From positions 1 through 64,000 of the forward strand of contig UQVZ01000006.1 of the NCBI GenBank assembly GCA_900544675.1: a stretch of DNA of 64,000 bases, read 5' to 3'. The notes under the pieces were generated by a model that was not told the DNA's origin, searched no databases, and saw only the letters and a list, made by a program, of their open reading frames with translations. Both the position numbers and the translations under genes were made by a program. Origin of the DNA: an uncultured Bacteroides sp. GTDB taxonomy: Bacteria; Bacteroidota; Bacteroidia; Bacteroidales; Bacteroidaceae. Positions 34,887-44,874 of the stretch are shown here, piece after piece. Numbering within the stretch: the first letter of the stretch is position 1; each line of letters starts with the position of its first letter.

Positions 34887-36104
34887 TTATTGAGCCAATT
34901 CTTTTTCCAAAGCATCATATTCAGCCTTGTTCAGCTTCCAATAGATATTCAGTAAGAATTGTCCCCAAAGTTGTTTGTTGTCCGGTTTCAATTCTTTTGC
35001 CTTTTCATAGTTAGGAGCTGCTTTTTCATACAATTCCTTGATTTTGGCTTCATTGGTAGCATATTTGGGATCATCCATCGAAATCTTGCTGTTTTCTTCT
35101 ACCAATTCCTGTGCCGGGAAGAAATAGCAGTTACCGATTTGCGAGTAAGCTTCGCCTACGAACCCGTCGTTCTTTGCAATGAGCGAATTGAAAGTAGCGA
35201 TTGCATTTTCATAATCTTTCTTTTCATATTGCAACACACCTTTCACGTACAGGAAATACGGAGTTTCGTTCTTTGCCAGGATTTGGTCGATTTCGTTCAA
35301 CGCTACGTCAACCTGTCCTTTTTGGATGTAATAATCCATCAGGTTACCAATGAAGTATTCCTGAGTCGGGAATTTTTCTGCACCTTCCTTGATAGCCTCC
35401 AGCCATTTTACAGAGTCTGTCTGTTCGCCTTTTCCGTATGCCTCAGCCAAGCACATCAATGCGCGGTAGCCTTCTTCCTTGTGTGTCTTACCGATTGTAG
35501 CATATTTGATAACAGCAGCTTTGTCGTCAAGTGAGTTGGCAGCCAAAGCAGCATAGCAAGCAATCAAAGGATTCAGTGTATCGTTTTTGATAGCTTCTTC
35601 TTCGGCAAACAGCGGATTCTGAGAAGCGTCTACATACAAGCCGAAGTATTTCAAAGCATTCGCATAATTGCCGCTATTGTAAGCGTCAGAACCTCCGTTG
35701 GTCAAGTTAGGACGTACAGCAGCCAAGGTCTTGGCAAGTTTTTTTCTCAGTTTCGGTTTCTTCAGTTCGCCGCTTTGCACTTTAGCTTGCTCTACCTCGT
35801 CACATTTCATGTAGTATTCGAACATTTTAGCCAAGCTGTTATACAATTTGGCAGTATCAGCTTGTCCGCCAGGCAGATACAATTTCATGTTCTCATCATC
35901 GTAGATTGATTTCTGCAAATCACCTGCCAGTTTCCATGTTTCGGGATCATTGGCTGTAGAGGGATCTACCAAAGCAGGCTCAAGGATTTGAGCAGCTTTT
36001 GCCGGATCGCTTTTTGCTGATTTAGCTTCCTTTACCACGCTTTCTTGTGCAGACATAGCGCATACTGTAAAGAACAGAGCCGTAGTCAATAAAACTTTTT
36101 TCAT
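34887..36104 (-). CDS. Exported TPR-repeat protein
   Basis: The 405-residue protein has a signal peptide (MKKVLLTTALFFTVCAMSAQ) and a helical body of TPR-like units, such as GNYANALKYFGLYVDASQNP, then GQVDVALNEIDQILAKNETP, then KKDYENAIATFNSLIAKNDG. It should therefore be a periplasmic or surface-associated scaffold. No catalytic motif is seen. It begins 37 bases after gyrA and appears to share its transcript, a link I recall from other Bacteroides genomes. An unrelated role in envelope assembly is possible. Confidence 0.83.
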   Translation of the reverse strand: MKKVLLTTALFFTVCAMSAQESVVKEAKSAKSDPAKAAQILEPALVDPSTANDPETWKLAGDLQKSIYDDENMKLYLPGGQADTAKLYNSLAKMFEYYMKCDEVEQAKVQSGELKKPKLRKKLAKTLAAVRPNLTNGGSDAYNSGNYANALKYFGLYVDASQNPLFAEEEAIKNDTLNPLIACYAALAANSLDDKAAVIKYATIGKTHKEEGYRALMCLAEAYGKGEQTDSVKWLEAIKEGAEKFPTQEYFIGNLMDYYIQKGQVDVALNEIDQILAKNETPYFLYVKGVLQYEKKDYENAIATFNSLIAKNDGFVGEAYSQIGNCYFFPAQELVEENSKISMDDPKYATNEAKIKELYEKAAPNYEKAKELKPDNKQLWGQFLLNIYWKLNKAEYDALEKELAQ

Positions 36105-36141
36105 AACTGTTTAAATTTAGATAATACAAACTATTATTTAT

Positions 36142-38679
36142 TTACACGTTTTCAGGTTCTTGCGTCGGAATGCCATTACCTTCAGATGAAGGTGCGTCGG
36201 TCTCCGTTCCTTCTGCATCTGCAGCCGACTCTGTATCCGAGTTTACTTTGCATACCGAACCGATACTGTCATTGCGCTTGCCCAAATCAATCAGGCGGAC
36301 TCCTTGGGTAGCACGCCCCATGATGCGCACGTCTGCCACTCTCAGGCGGATGGTGACACCCGACTTATTGATAATCATCAGGTCGTTCTCGTCTGTAACT
36401 GATTTGATAGCCACCAGTTTACCTGTCTTTTCGGTAATGCTTAATGTCTTCACGCCCTTTCCGCCACGGTTGGTCTTACGGTAGTCTTCAATGTCAGAAC
36501 GCTTGCCGTATCCGTGTTCCGAAATGACCATAATCGTTTCTTTTTCCGGATCCTTGATGCAAATCATTCCTACTACTTCGTCTTGTCCGTCTTCGTCAAG
36601 CGTAATGCCTCGCACACCTGTTGCCGTACGTCCCATTTCGCGTACTGCCGTTTCATTGAAACGGATGGCACGTCCGTTGCGGTTGGCTATGATGATGTCG
36701 TTATCGCCTTTCGTCATGCGCACTTCTATTACACGGTCGTCTTCACGGATGGTGATAGCATTTACACCATTCTGGCGCGGACGTGAATACTGTTCGAGCA
36801 AGGTTTTCTTGATGACACCCTTCTTGGTGCAGAACAACACATAATGGCTGTTTACGAATTCCGTATCGTTCAGGTTCTTCACGCGCAAGTAAGCCGTTAC
36901 GGTATCATCCGAATCAATGTTCAGCAGGTTCTGGATGGCACGTCCTTTCGAGGTCTTGTTGCCTTCAGGTATGTCGTATGCCTTCAGCCAGTAGCATTTG
37001 CCTTTCTGGGTAAAGAACAACAACGTATTGTGCATCGTAGCCGGATAGATGTGCTCGATAAAGTCCTCGTCGCGGGTCTCGCTGCCTTTAGCCCCTACTC
37101 CTCCACGATGCTGTGTGCGGAAGTCTGCCAGCGGCGTACGTTTGATATAGCCCATGTGAGAGATCGTGATGACCACTTCATCGTCGGCATAGAAATCTTC
37201 GGGATTGAACTCCTCGGAAGAATAAACGATTTCGGAACGGCGCTTGTCTCCGTATTTGGCTTTCACTTCGAGAAGCTCGTCCTTGATGACTTTCTTACAC
37301 AATTCTTCGTTCGAAAGAATCTCTTCGTAGTAAGCGATTTGTTTCATCAATTCCTCGTACTCGGCGTGCAACTGTTCCTGCAGCAGACCGGTAAGCTGGC
37401 GCAGACGCATTTCTACGATAGCGCGTGCCTGCACTTCCGAAAGTTGGAAACGGTCCATCAAGCCGGTTATGGCTTCGTTCGGAGTCTTGGCCGCACGGAT
37501 GATGCGGATTACTTCATCAATGTTGTCCGAAGCGATAATCAGTCCTTCCAGGATATGTGCCCGTTCCTTCGCTTTACGCAAGTCGAACTTGGTACGTCGG
37601 ATGACCACTTCGTGGCGGTGTTCGACGAACAGACGTATCAGGTCTTTCAGGTTCAGCAGCCTAGGACGTCCGTGTACCAGGGCAATGTTGTTTACATTGA
37701 ACGAGCTTTGCAAGTCGGTCATTTTGAACAGTTTGTTCAATACGACATTTGCGTTGGCATCACGTTTTACGTCAATCACGATACGCATACCCTCGCGGTC
37801 GCTTTCGTCATTGATGTAAGAAATGCCTTCCAGTTTCTTTTCATTCACCAGCGAGGCGATTTTCTCAATCAGTTCTTTCTTGTTGACGTTGTAAGGGATT
37901 TCGTTGACGATTATCTTGTCGTGCGTGGGATGAGATTCGATTTCGGTCTTGGCACGCATCACGATGCGTCCGCGTCCCGTCTCGTAAGCTTCACGCACAC
38001 CGCTGATACCATATATATATCCGCCGGTCGGGAAATCGGGAGCCTTGATGTACTGCATCAGCCCGTCGGTGTCAATATCGTTGTTGTCGATATAAGCGAC
38101 GCAGGCATCGATTACTTCCGAAAGGTTATGGGTTGGCATATTGGTTGCCATACCTACCGCAATACCCGAAGCACCGTTCACCAGCAGATTGGGGACACGT
38201 GTCGGCATTACAGTCGGTTCCTGCAAAGTATCATCGAAGTTATTGGTAAAGTCGACTGTCTCTTTATACAAATCCTGCATCATGTCCTCGCCTATCTTCT
38301 TCAGGCGGGCTTCGGTGTAACGCATGGCAGCAGGACTGTCGCCGTCTACCGAACCGAAGTTTCCTTGTCCGTCTACTAGCGGATAGCGCATAGCCCAGTC
38401 TTGAGCCATACGCACCAACGCTCCGTATACAGACAAATCGCCATGAGGGTGATATTTACCAAGCACCTCACCTACGATTCTGGCGGCTTTTTTGTATGGT
38501 TTGTCTGATGTATTTCCCAGTTCCATCATACCGTAAAGGATACGGCGATGCACCGGCTTAAATCCGTCTCTAACATCCGGAAGGGCGCGTGCCACGATTA
38601 CTGACATGGAGTAATCGATGTACGACTTTTTCATTTCCTCCTCGATGTTGATTTTTATGATTCTGTCTTGCTCTTGCAT
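36142..38679 (-). CDS. gyrA: DNA gyrase subunit A
   Basis: GyrA is the DNA-cutting subunit of gyrase, which introduces negative supercoils. The 845-residue protein has the conserved N-terminus (DYSMSVIVARALPDVRDGFK), the catalytic Tyr121 in AAMRYTEARL, the tower and coiled-coil region (RLRQLTGLLQEQLHAEYEEL), and the C-terminal beta-pinwheel with a GyrA-box-like QNGVNAI and KTNRGGKGVKT. The resistance-determining segment reads HPHGDLSVYG: residue 82 is leucine where quinolone-susceptible gyrases normally have serine (Ser83 of Escherichia coli), and residue 86 is glycine at the position of Asp87. It is followed by a cotranscribed TPR gene. Confidence 0.96.
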   Translation of the reverse strand: MQEQDRIIKINIEEEMKKSYIDYSMSVIVARALPDVRDGFKPVHRRILYGMMELGNTSDKPYKKAARIVGEVLGKYHPHGDLSVYGALVRMAQDWAMRYPLVDGQGNFGSVDGDSPAAMRYTEARLKKIGEDMMQDLYKETVDFTNNFDDTLQEPTVMPTRVPNLLVNGASGIAVGMATNMPTHNLSEVIDACVAYIDNNDIDTDGLMQYIKAPDFPTGGYIYGISGVREAYETGRGRIVMRAKTEIESHPTHDKIIVNEIPYNVNKKELIEKIASLVNEKKLEGISYINDESDREGMRIVIDVKRDANANVVLNKLFKMTDLQSSFNVNNIALVHGRPRLLNLKDLIRLFVEHRHEVVIRRTKFDLRKAKERAHILEGLIIASDNIDEVIRIIRAAKTPNEAITGLMDRFQLSEVQARAIVEMRLRQLTGLLQEQLHAEYEELMKQIAYYEEILSNEELCKKVIKDELLEVKAKYGDKRRSEIVYSSEEFNPEDFYADDEVVITISHMGYIKRTPLADFRTQHRGGVGAKGSETRDEDFIEHIYPATMHNTLLFFTQKGKCYWLKAYDIPEGNKTSKGRAIQNLLNIDSDDTVTAYLRVKNLNDTEFVNSHYVLFCTKKGVIKKTLLEQYSRPRQNGVNAITIREDDRVIEVRMTKGDNDIIIANRNGRAIRFNETAVREMGRTATGVRGITLDEDGQDEVVGMICIKDPEKETIMVISEHGYGKRSDIEDYRKTNRGGKGVKTLSITEKTGKLVAIKSVTDENDLMIINKSGVTIRLRVADVRIMGRATQGVRLIDLGKRNDSIGSVCKVNSDTESAADAEGTETDAPSSEGNGIPTQEPENV

Positions 38680-38847
38680 TGAAACAAATTAAAATTAATA
38701 CTATATCTTTTCATCGTTAAAAATCACGCTAAAGTACGACTTTTTGTTGAATTGGCAAAACAAAATCGTCATGTTTTCGAAAAGAAGCTGATAACAAGCC
38801 GTTTATGTATCACACAAAATAAAAGGGAGTTGCAGACAAAATGTCAG

Positions 38848-38957
38848 CTAGGTGCAACCGGGGATGCACATAGCTTCATTGCCCGATGCAAATATAAGCG
38901 TCAGCCATCGCAAATAGGTGCATTGGCTGATGAATACCGTTGCATGGCAAAGGGAAC
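38848..38957. repeat. Diverged palindromic element in the gyrA-clpC gap
   Basis: Between the divergent gyrA and clpC genes (38680-39138) the sequence holds CTAGGTGC, GATGCACATAG, CGTCAGCCA, ATAGGTGC and TTGGCTGATG. The same words make up the nested hairpin at 11878-11963. The pairing is imperfect here. The rest of the gap contains promoter-like AT-rich sequence and no supportable gene. Confidence 0.45.
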
Positions 38958-39079
38958 GCACGTGTAGCCGGGATGCCAATCAAGGCAATATCGTTGTGCA
39001 GAGGAAGGGCATGAAACAATTATGGCATAGATTTTGTAAGATAATCAAGAAAATATGAGGTATATTTAATATATAAATG

Positions 39080-39087
39080 TATCTTTG
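39080..39087 (+). promoter_or_regulatory. -7 element for clpC
   Basis: TATCTTTG matches TAnnTTTG and lies 51 bases before the clpC start. A clear -33 element is not visible. GGGAGGAG at 39121-39128 is an unusually good ribosome-binding sequence for this group of bacteria. Confidence 0.5.
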
Positions 39088-39138
39088 TAACTTAAAACTA
39101 ACTAACAACAATTCCGAAAGGGAGGAGAAAAAGAGTTT

Positions 39139-41685
39139 ATGAACAACCAATTTACACAACGGGTTTCTGACGTTATCCAATATAGCAAGGAAGAAGCTAA
39201 CCGTCTGAGGAACAACAGTATCACCCCTGAACATTTGCTCTTGGGACTGATTCGTGAAGGCGAAGGGAAAGCCATCCACATATTGGAGAGCCTGTACGTC
39301 GACTTGCAGAAGGTGAAAGAAACGCTCGAAGATGAATTGCGCAGGTCATCGGACATGTCAGATACTTATTCTGAAAATATCGGTTTTGACAGCCAGGCTT
39401 CCAAGATACTGAAAATGAGTGTACTGGAAGCACGTTTCCTGAAAAGCCCGGCTACGGATACCGAACACATGCTGCTGGCAATAATGAAAGAAAGCCATAA
39501 CAAGGCATTTCAGATATTGGACGAAAACGAAGTGACTTATCAGAAAGTGTGGGATAAACTGGTGCCGAAGGCAGAACCGCAAAGTGGACTGGATTTCGGT
39601 GAAGACGAGGATGAAGAAGATGAAGGCATCCGGCGTAATGGTCCGGATAGTGGCCGTACGTCGCATTCTTCCAACTCTTCCAATGCTACTTGCACCAAAC
39701 AGCAAAAGCCTGATAATGACACGCCTGTGCTTGATTCGTTCGGCACGGACATGACCCAACTGGCGGCAGAAGGCAAGTTGGATCCGGTGGTAGGACGTGA
39801 GAAAGAAATCGAGCGGCTGGCACAAATCTTAAGCCGGCGCAAGAAGAACAATCCGATTCTGATAGGCGAACCGGGAGTCGGAAAGTCTGCCATCGTAGAA
39901 GGCCTTGCCTTACGCATCGTCGAGAAAAAGGTTTCGCGCATCCTATTCAACAAACGGGTAGTAGCACTGGATATGACTGCCATTGTGGCAGGCACTAAAT
40001 ACCGCGGCCAGTTCGAAGAACGTATTCGCGCGATATTAAACGAATTGAAGAAGAACACCAACGTCATTTTGTTCATCGATGAAATCCATAACATCGTAGG
40101 AGCAGGTTCGGCCGCGGGCTCGATGGACGCCGCCAATATGCTGAAGCCGGCTCTGGCACGTGGGGAAATCCAATGCATCGGAGCCACGACGCTGGACGAA
40201 TACCGTCAGAATATAGAGAAAGACGGAGCGCTGGAACGCCGTTTCCAAAAGGTGATGGTAGAACCTACCACCCCGGAAGAAACGCTTCAGATTCTGCGCA
40301 ACATCAAGGACAAATACGAAGAGCATCACAATGTGACGTACACCGATGCCGCTCTGGAAGCCTGCGTCAAGCTGACAGACCGCTACATCACCGACCGCAA
40401 CTTCCCCGACAAAGCCATCGACGCGTTGGACGAGGCAGGCTCGCGGGTGCACCTTACCAATATCAATGTGCCGAAGGAGATAGAAGACCAGGAGAACATG
40501 ATAGACGAGGCACGGATGCGCAAGACCGAAGCCGTGCGTCTGCAAGACTTCGAGCTGGCAGCCAGTTTCCGCGACCGCGAAAAGACTTTGACTAAAGAAC
40601 TGGAAGCGATGAAAGCGCGATGGGAAGAAAGCTTGCGTGAAAACCGCGAGAAGGTAGATGATGCGCAGATTGCCGATGTCGTGTCAATGATGTCGGGTGT
40701 GCCCGTACAACGCATGGCACAGGCTGAAGGCAACAAGCTTCGGGGCATGAAGGAAGCGCTCTTGTCGAAAGTTATCGCCCAGGACAAGGCGGTCGAAACG
40801 TTGGTAAAAGCCATCCAGCGGAGCCGTATGGGACTGAAAGACCCGAACAAGCCTATAGGCACCTTCCTGTTCTTGGGACCTACCGGTGTGGGAAAGACAC
40901 ATTTGGCAAAAGAGCTGGCTAAAGAGATGTTCGGTTCGGCAGATGCGCTGATTCGGATTGACATGAGTGAATATATGGAGAAGTTTACGGTTTCGCGGCT
41001 GGTAGGAGCGCCTCCGGGCTATGTAGGTTACGAAGAAGGCGGACAACTGACCGAGAAGGTACGCCGTAAACCCTACTCTATCGTGTTGCTGGACGAAATC
41101 GAGAAAGCCCATCCCGATGTATACAACCTATTGCTTCAGGTGATGGACGAAGGACGGTTGACGGACAGCTACGGACGTACGGTCGACTTCAAGAACACCA
41201 TTATTATTATGACCTCGAATATCGGAACACGGCAACTGAAAGAATTTGGGAAAGGAATCGGTTTCGCTGCACAAACCCGTAACGGCCAAGATGACAAGGA
41301 ATATTCGCGCAGCGTGATTACCAAAGCCTTGAACAAGTCGTTTGCACCCGAATTCATCAACCGGTTGGATGAAATCATCACATTCGACCAGTTGGACATG
41401 GATGCCTTAGAGAAGATTGTCGACATCGAGCTGAAGGGGTTGTATAGCCGGATAGAAGGATTGGGCTACCATTTGGAAATCGATGACGAAGCCAAACGCT
41501 TTGTCGCCTCAAAGGGATACGATGTCCAATTCGGGGCACGTCCGTTGAAGCGTTCTATCCAGAATAACCTGGAAGACGGCATTGCCGAGTTGTTGCTGAA
41601 TGAAGACGTACAGGCAGGTGATACTATCCATGTCGGCATGAATACTGATAAGAACGGCTTGAAAATGGAGATAGTCCGCTCTTAA
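39139..41685 (+). CDS. clpC: ClpC-type AAA+ protease ATPase
   Basis: This is the unfoldase that feeds proteins to ClpP. The 848-residue protein has the Clp N-domain (TQRVSDVIQYSKEEANRLRN), the first ATPase module with GEPGVGKSA near 238, and a UVR-like middle segment (LQDFELAASFRDREKTLTKE). The second module has GPTGVGKTH near 579, then PGYVGYEEGGQL and FGARPLKRSIQ at the end. The order and the short middle domain mark ClpC rather than ClpB. An acidic insert near residues 152-165 (DFGEDEDEEDEG) links the N-domain to the first ATPase. A terminator follows. Confidence 0.94.
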   Translation: MNNQFTQRVSDVIQYSKEEANRLRNNSITPEHLLLGLIREGEGKAIHILESLYVDLQKVKETLEDELRRSSDMSDTYSENIGFDSQASKILKMSVLEARFLKSPATDTEHMLLAIMKESHNKAFQILDENEVTYQKVWDKLVPKAEPQSGLDFGEDEDEEDEGIRRNGPDSGRTSHSSNSSNATCTKQQKPDNDTPVLDSFGTDMTQLAAEGKLDPVVGREKEIERLAQILSRRKKNNPILIGEPGVGKSAIVEGLALRIVEKKVSRILFNKRVVALDMTAIVAGTKYRGQFEERIRAILNELKKNTNVILFIDEIHNIVGAGSAAGSMDAANMLKPALARGEIQCIGATTLDEYRQNIEKDGALERRFQKVMVEPTTPEETLQILRNIKDKYEEHHNVTYTDAALEACVKLTDRYITDRNFPDKAIDALDEAGSRVHLTNINVPKEIEDQENMIDEARMRKTEAVRLQDFELAASFRDREKTLTKELEAMKARWEESLRENREKVDDAQIADVVSMMSGVPVQRMAQAEGNKLRGMKEALLSKVIAQDKAVETLVKAIQRSRMGLKDPNKPIGTFLFLGPTGVGKTHLAKELAKEMFGSADALIRIDMSEYMEKFTVSRLVGAPPGYVGYEEGGQLTEKVRRKPYSIVLLDEIEKAHPDVYNLLLQVMDEGRLTDSYGRTVDFKNTIIIMTSNIGTRQLKEFGKGIGFAAQTRNGQDDKEYSRSVITKALNKSFAPEFINRLDEIITFDQLDMDALEKIVDIELKGLYSRIEGLGYHLEIDDEAKRFVASKGYDVQFGARPLKRSIQNNLEDGIAELLLNEDVQAGDTIHVGMNTDKNGLKMEIVRS

Positions 41686-41718
41686 AAGACAGGCAAAGTT
41701 GACAAGAATACAGACAAA

Positions 41719-41750
41719 ATGTCAGACGGCAATCGTCTGGCATTTTTTTT
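41719..41750 (+). terminator. Terminator of clpC
   Basis: ATGTCAGACG pairs with CGTCTGGCAT (one G-T pair) around a five-base loop, with eight T at its end. Confidence 0.88.
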
Positions 41751-41795
41751 GTCTGTGTTGGTACGAATTCAGATAATCATTAAATACATAATAAT

Positions 41796-43847
41796 ATGCA
41801 GAAAGGTAATATTGGGGTTACTACAGAGAACATATTCCCTATCATTAAAAAGTTCTTATATAGCGATCATGAGATTTTCCTTCGCGAGTTGGTTTCGAAC
41901 GCCGTCGACGCTACCCAAAAGCTGAAGACTTTATCGGCTACAGGTGATTTCAAAGGTGAGTTGGGCGACTTGACCATCCATGTCAGTGTAGATAAGGATA
42001 AAGGTACGATTACCATCTCCGATCACGGACTGGGACTGACTGCCGAAGAAATCGACAAATACATCAACCAGATAGCTTTCTCGGGAGCCAATGACTTCTT
42101 GGAAAAATACAAAAACGACGCGAATGCCATTATCGGTCATTTCGGTTTGGGATTCTATTCGGCATTCATGGTAGCCAAAAAGGTGGAACTGGTAACCCGT
42201 TCGTATAAAGAAGACGCCAAAGCGGTAAAATGGACCTGCGACGGCAGTCCTGAGTTTACATTGGAAGATGCTGAACGTAGCGAGCGTGGTACGGATGTCA
42301 TCCTGTACATAGACGATGATTGCAAGGAATTCTTGGAAGAGCCCCGCATTCAGAGCCTGCTGACGAAGTACTGCCACTTCTTGCCTATTGCGGTAGCTTT
42401 CGGCAAAAAGAAAGAATGGAAAGACGGCAAGCAGGTAGATACCGATGAGGACAACGTAATTAATGATACGTGCCCTATCTGGACCAAAAAGCCGAGCGAA
42501 CTGAAAGACGAAGACTACAAGAAGTTCTATCGTGACTTGTATCCGATGTCAGATGAACCGTTGTTCTGGATTCACTTGAATGTGGATTACCCGTTCAACC
42601 TGACCGGTGTACTCTATTTCCCGAAAATCAAGAGCAACATCGAGTTGCAGCGTAACAAGATTCAGCTGTATTGCAACCAAGTGTATGTGACCGATGAGGT
42701 GGAAGGCATTGTGCCCGACTTCCTTACTTTGCTGCACGGTGTCATCGACTCTCCGGACATTCCGTTGAATGTATCCCGTTCATACTTGCAAAGCGATTCG
42801 AACGTGAAAAAGATTTCCACTTACATCACCAAGAAGGTTGCCGACCGTCTGCAGTCCATTTTCAAGAACGACCGTAAGGAGTTCGAAGAGAAATGGGATG
42901 ATTTGAAAATCTTCATCAACTACGGTATGCTGACTCAGGAAGATTTCTATGAAAAGGCGAACAAGTTTGCCCTCTTCAAAGACACGGAAGGCAAATATTA
43001 TACCTTCGAAGAATATCAGACCCTGATTAAGGATAACCAGACCGACAAAGACGGAAACCTGATTTATCTGTATGCCAACAATACCGACGAGCAATACACC
43101 TACATTGACGCAGCCAAGAATAAAGGCTACAATGTATTGCTGTTGGACGGCCAGCTGGATGTGCCGATGGTCAACATGTTGGAGCAGAAGTTCGAGAAGA
43201 GCCGCTTCACCCGTGTAGATGCCGATGTCATCGACCGGTTGATTGTAAAGGAAGACCAGAAAGGCGAAGAGCTTCCGGAAGACAAGCGCCAGGTACTGAC
43301 TACGGTATTCAACGGACAACTGCCTAAGTTGCAGAAGACCGAGTTCCATGTAGAGACTCAGGCAATGGGCGAAACCGCAGCGCCGATTATCATTACCCAG
43401 TCTGAGTATATGCGCCGTATGAAAGAGATGGCAAACATCCAGCCGGGTATGAGTTTCTACGGAGAGATGCCGAACATGTTCAATCTGGTATTGAATACCG
43501 ACCATAAATTGGTAAAACAGGTATTGAACGATGCCGAATCAGCTTGTGCCGAGCAACTGGTTCCGGTAGAAGGTGAAATCGCTACCTTGAAGTTACGCGA
43601 AAGCGAGTTGCATAAGGCCCACGAAGGCAAGAAAGACGAAGAAATCCCGACTGCCGAAAAAGACGAGCTGAAAGACATCGACAAGAAACTGGATGATAAG
43701 AAACAAGAGAAAAACGGTATCATCAATGCATACGCAGCCGGCAATAAGGTTGTTCATCAGCTTATCGACTTGGCTTTGCTGCAAAATGGCATGCTGAAAG
43801 GTGAAGCGTTGACCAACTTTGTAAAGCGCAGCATCGAACTGATTTAA
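41796..43847 (+). CDS. htpG: Hsp90-family molecular chaperone
   Basis: HtpG is the bacterial Hsp90, which helps client proteins mature under stress. The 683-residue protein has the GHKL ATPase N-domain (LYSDHEIFLRELVSNAVDAT with the catalytic glutamate; ISDHGLGLTAEEI; GHFGLGFYSAFMVA), the middle domain with LNVSRSYLQSDSNVKKI, and a C-terminal dimerisation part. An unusually charged, lysine- and glutamate-rich segment near 600-640 (ESELHKAHEGKKDEEIPTAE) lies in the C-terminal part. It follows clpC, so two protein-quality genes stand side by side but with a terminator between them. Confidence 0.95.
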   Translation: MQKGNIGVTTENIFPIIKKFLYSDHEIFLRELVSNAVDATQKLKTLSATGDFKGELGDLTIHVSVDKDKGTITISDHGLGLTAEEIDKYINQIAFSGANDFLEKYKNDANAIIGHFGLGFYSAFMVAKKVELVTRSYKEDAKAVKWTCDGSPEFTLEDAERSERGTDVILYIDDDCKEFLEEPRIQSLLTKYCHFLPIAVAFGKKKEWKDGKQVDTDEDNVINDTCPIWTKKPSELKDEDYKKFYRDLYPMSDEPLFWIHLNVDYPFNLTGVLYFPKIKSNIELQRNKIQLYCNQVYVTDEVEGIVPDFLTLLHGVIDSPDIPLNVSRSYLQSDSNVKKISTYITKKVADRLQSIFKNDRKEFEEKWDDLKIFINYGMLTQEDFYEKANKFALFKDTEGKYYTFEEYQTLIKDNQTDKDGNLIYLYANNTDEQYTYIDAAKNKGYNVLLLDGQLDVPMVNMLEQKFEKSRFTRVDADVIDRLIVKEDQKGEELPEDKRQVLTTVFNGQLPKLQKTEFHVETQAMGETAAPIIITQSEYMRRMKEMANIQPGMSFYGEMPNMFNLVLNTDHKLVKQVLNDAESACAEQLVPVEGEIATLKLRESELHKAHEGKKDEEIPTAEKDELKDIDKKLDDKKQEKNGIINAYAAGNKVVHQLIDLALLQNGMLKGEALTNFVKRSIELI

Positions 43848-43872
43848 AATATTAGATTAGTTTCTTAGAGAA

Positions 43873-43924
43873 ATAAGCCCCTCTGGTGTTATTCATCGTT
43901 TGCATAACAACTAGAGGGGCTTAT
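43873..43924 (+). terminator. Terminator of htpG
   Basis: ATAAGCCCCTCT pairs perfectly with AGAGGGGCTTAT around a 28-base loop and is followed by TTTG. Confidence 0.75.
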
Positions 43925-44000
43925 TTTGTAAAAATGGATAGACTATTTCTTGCGATAATCGCATTTCGGACATACCTAAAATATAGCCATAGACAAAGAA

Positions 44001-44042
44001 GCGAGCCCGCTCGATCGGATAAACATCCTCGTGCGGGCTCGC
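44001..44042. terminator. GC-rich hairpin downstream of the thioredoxin-like gene
   Basis: GCGAGCCCGC pairs perfectly with GCGGGCTCGC around a 22-base loop. It lies 43 bases after the stop of the minus-strand gene and may end its transcript. Confidence 0.65.
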
Positions 44043-44084
44043 TATTTGCTTTTTGTTGTATTCAAGTCTTAAAAAGAATCTTCT

Positions 44085-44582
44085 TTACTTTTTCAGATAA
44101 GAAGCCAATTCGGCGGGAGTCACGTTTTTCGCTACAATCACTCCTTCAGCATTTACCAGATAATTGGTGAAACCCTGCTTCAGGTCGAATGCGCGGAATG
44201 CCTCCGAATCGGAACCGTTTGTCTCCACGAAGCAAGGGGTGTCTTCCAACCCGTCCTGCTCTACCGTTGCATGGAAAACCGATGCATAGCGGTCAAAGGA
44301 AACAGAGAGCATCTTCACTTGGCTTGTTTCGCCAGCCAAATGCGCCAATGCGGCATTGTTTTGTCTGGACACCGCATCGTAACTTGCCCAGAAGCTCAAC
44401 AACGTATACCCCTCACGGGCGGAATGCAGGTCGAGCGGCTGCACAGTGTCGCAAAGAACCAATGCAGGAATCTTGTCACCTTCCTGCAACTTCTCTGCAT
44501 GTACATTCTCTTTGCTGAACGCCAGAGAAATCACGGAACTGAATACTAATACAACAAAAAACCATTTTACATTTTTAGTCAT
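44085..44582 (-). CDS. Exported thioredoxin-fold protein without CXXC
   Basis: The 165-residue protein begins with a signal peptide (WFFVVLVFSSVISLAFS) and continues as a TlpA/AhpC-like thioredoxin fold (EGDKIPALVLCDTVQPLDLH, LLSFWASYDAVSRQNNAALA, FTNYLVNAEGVIVAKNVTP). In active family members the WAS segment is followed by WCGPC or a similar pair of cysteines; here it reads WASYDAVSR, so the redox centre is lost. It probably binds a partner or acts as a regulator rather than as a disulfide enzyme. It is monocistronic, with a long leader of about 120 bases. Confidence 0.78.
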   Translation of the reverse strand: MTKNVKWFFVVLVFSSVISLAFSKENVHAEKLQEGDKIPALVLCDTVQPLDLHSAREGYTLLSFWASYDAVSRQNNAALAHLAGETSQVKMLSVSFDRYASVFHATVEQDGLEDTPCFVETNGSDSEAFRAFDLKQGFTNYLVNAEGVIVAKNVTPAELASYLKK

Positions 44583-44652
44583 GTAATTTGATTTTAGTTA
44601 ATACTATCCGGGACTGTCGTTCTACAGTGATTTCTTCCCGGAACATTGTCAT

Positions 44653-44714
44653 AAAGAGAAGTGCAACAACCGTGCCACAACTTCTCTTTTTTCTTTGAAA
44701 TCGGTGCAAAGATA
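44653..44714 (-). promoter_or_regulatory. Promoter and leader hairpin of the thioredoxin-like gene
   Basis: On the minus strand TATCTTTG (44714-44707) is a -7 element. The leader then contains AAAGAGAAGT and its complement ACTTCTCTTT (44680-44689 and 44653-44662), which can form a hairpin before the start codon. Confidence 0.45.
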
Positions 44715-44874
44715 GAAGTTTTTTATTACCGTTGTATCTAAAAAGAATGAAAATTATGTTTTTCAGCATAAAAATTGATATAACTCAAGCCCGTCACTTC
44801 AGATTTTCTACTGTATATTCAAGGTGTCTCCCTATTTTCAGTCTTACAATACTGCATCTTGTCAAAATAAAAAT

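Noticed and set aside
36844..38379. A 511-residue frame antisense to gyrA
   Set aside because: It is a mirror of the conserved gyrase sequence; no promoter or family features.
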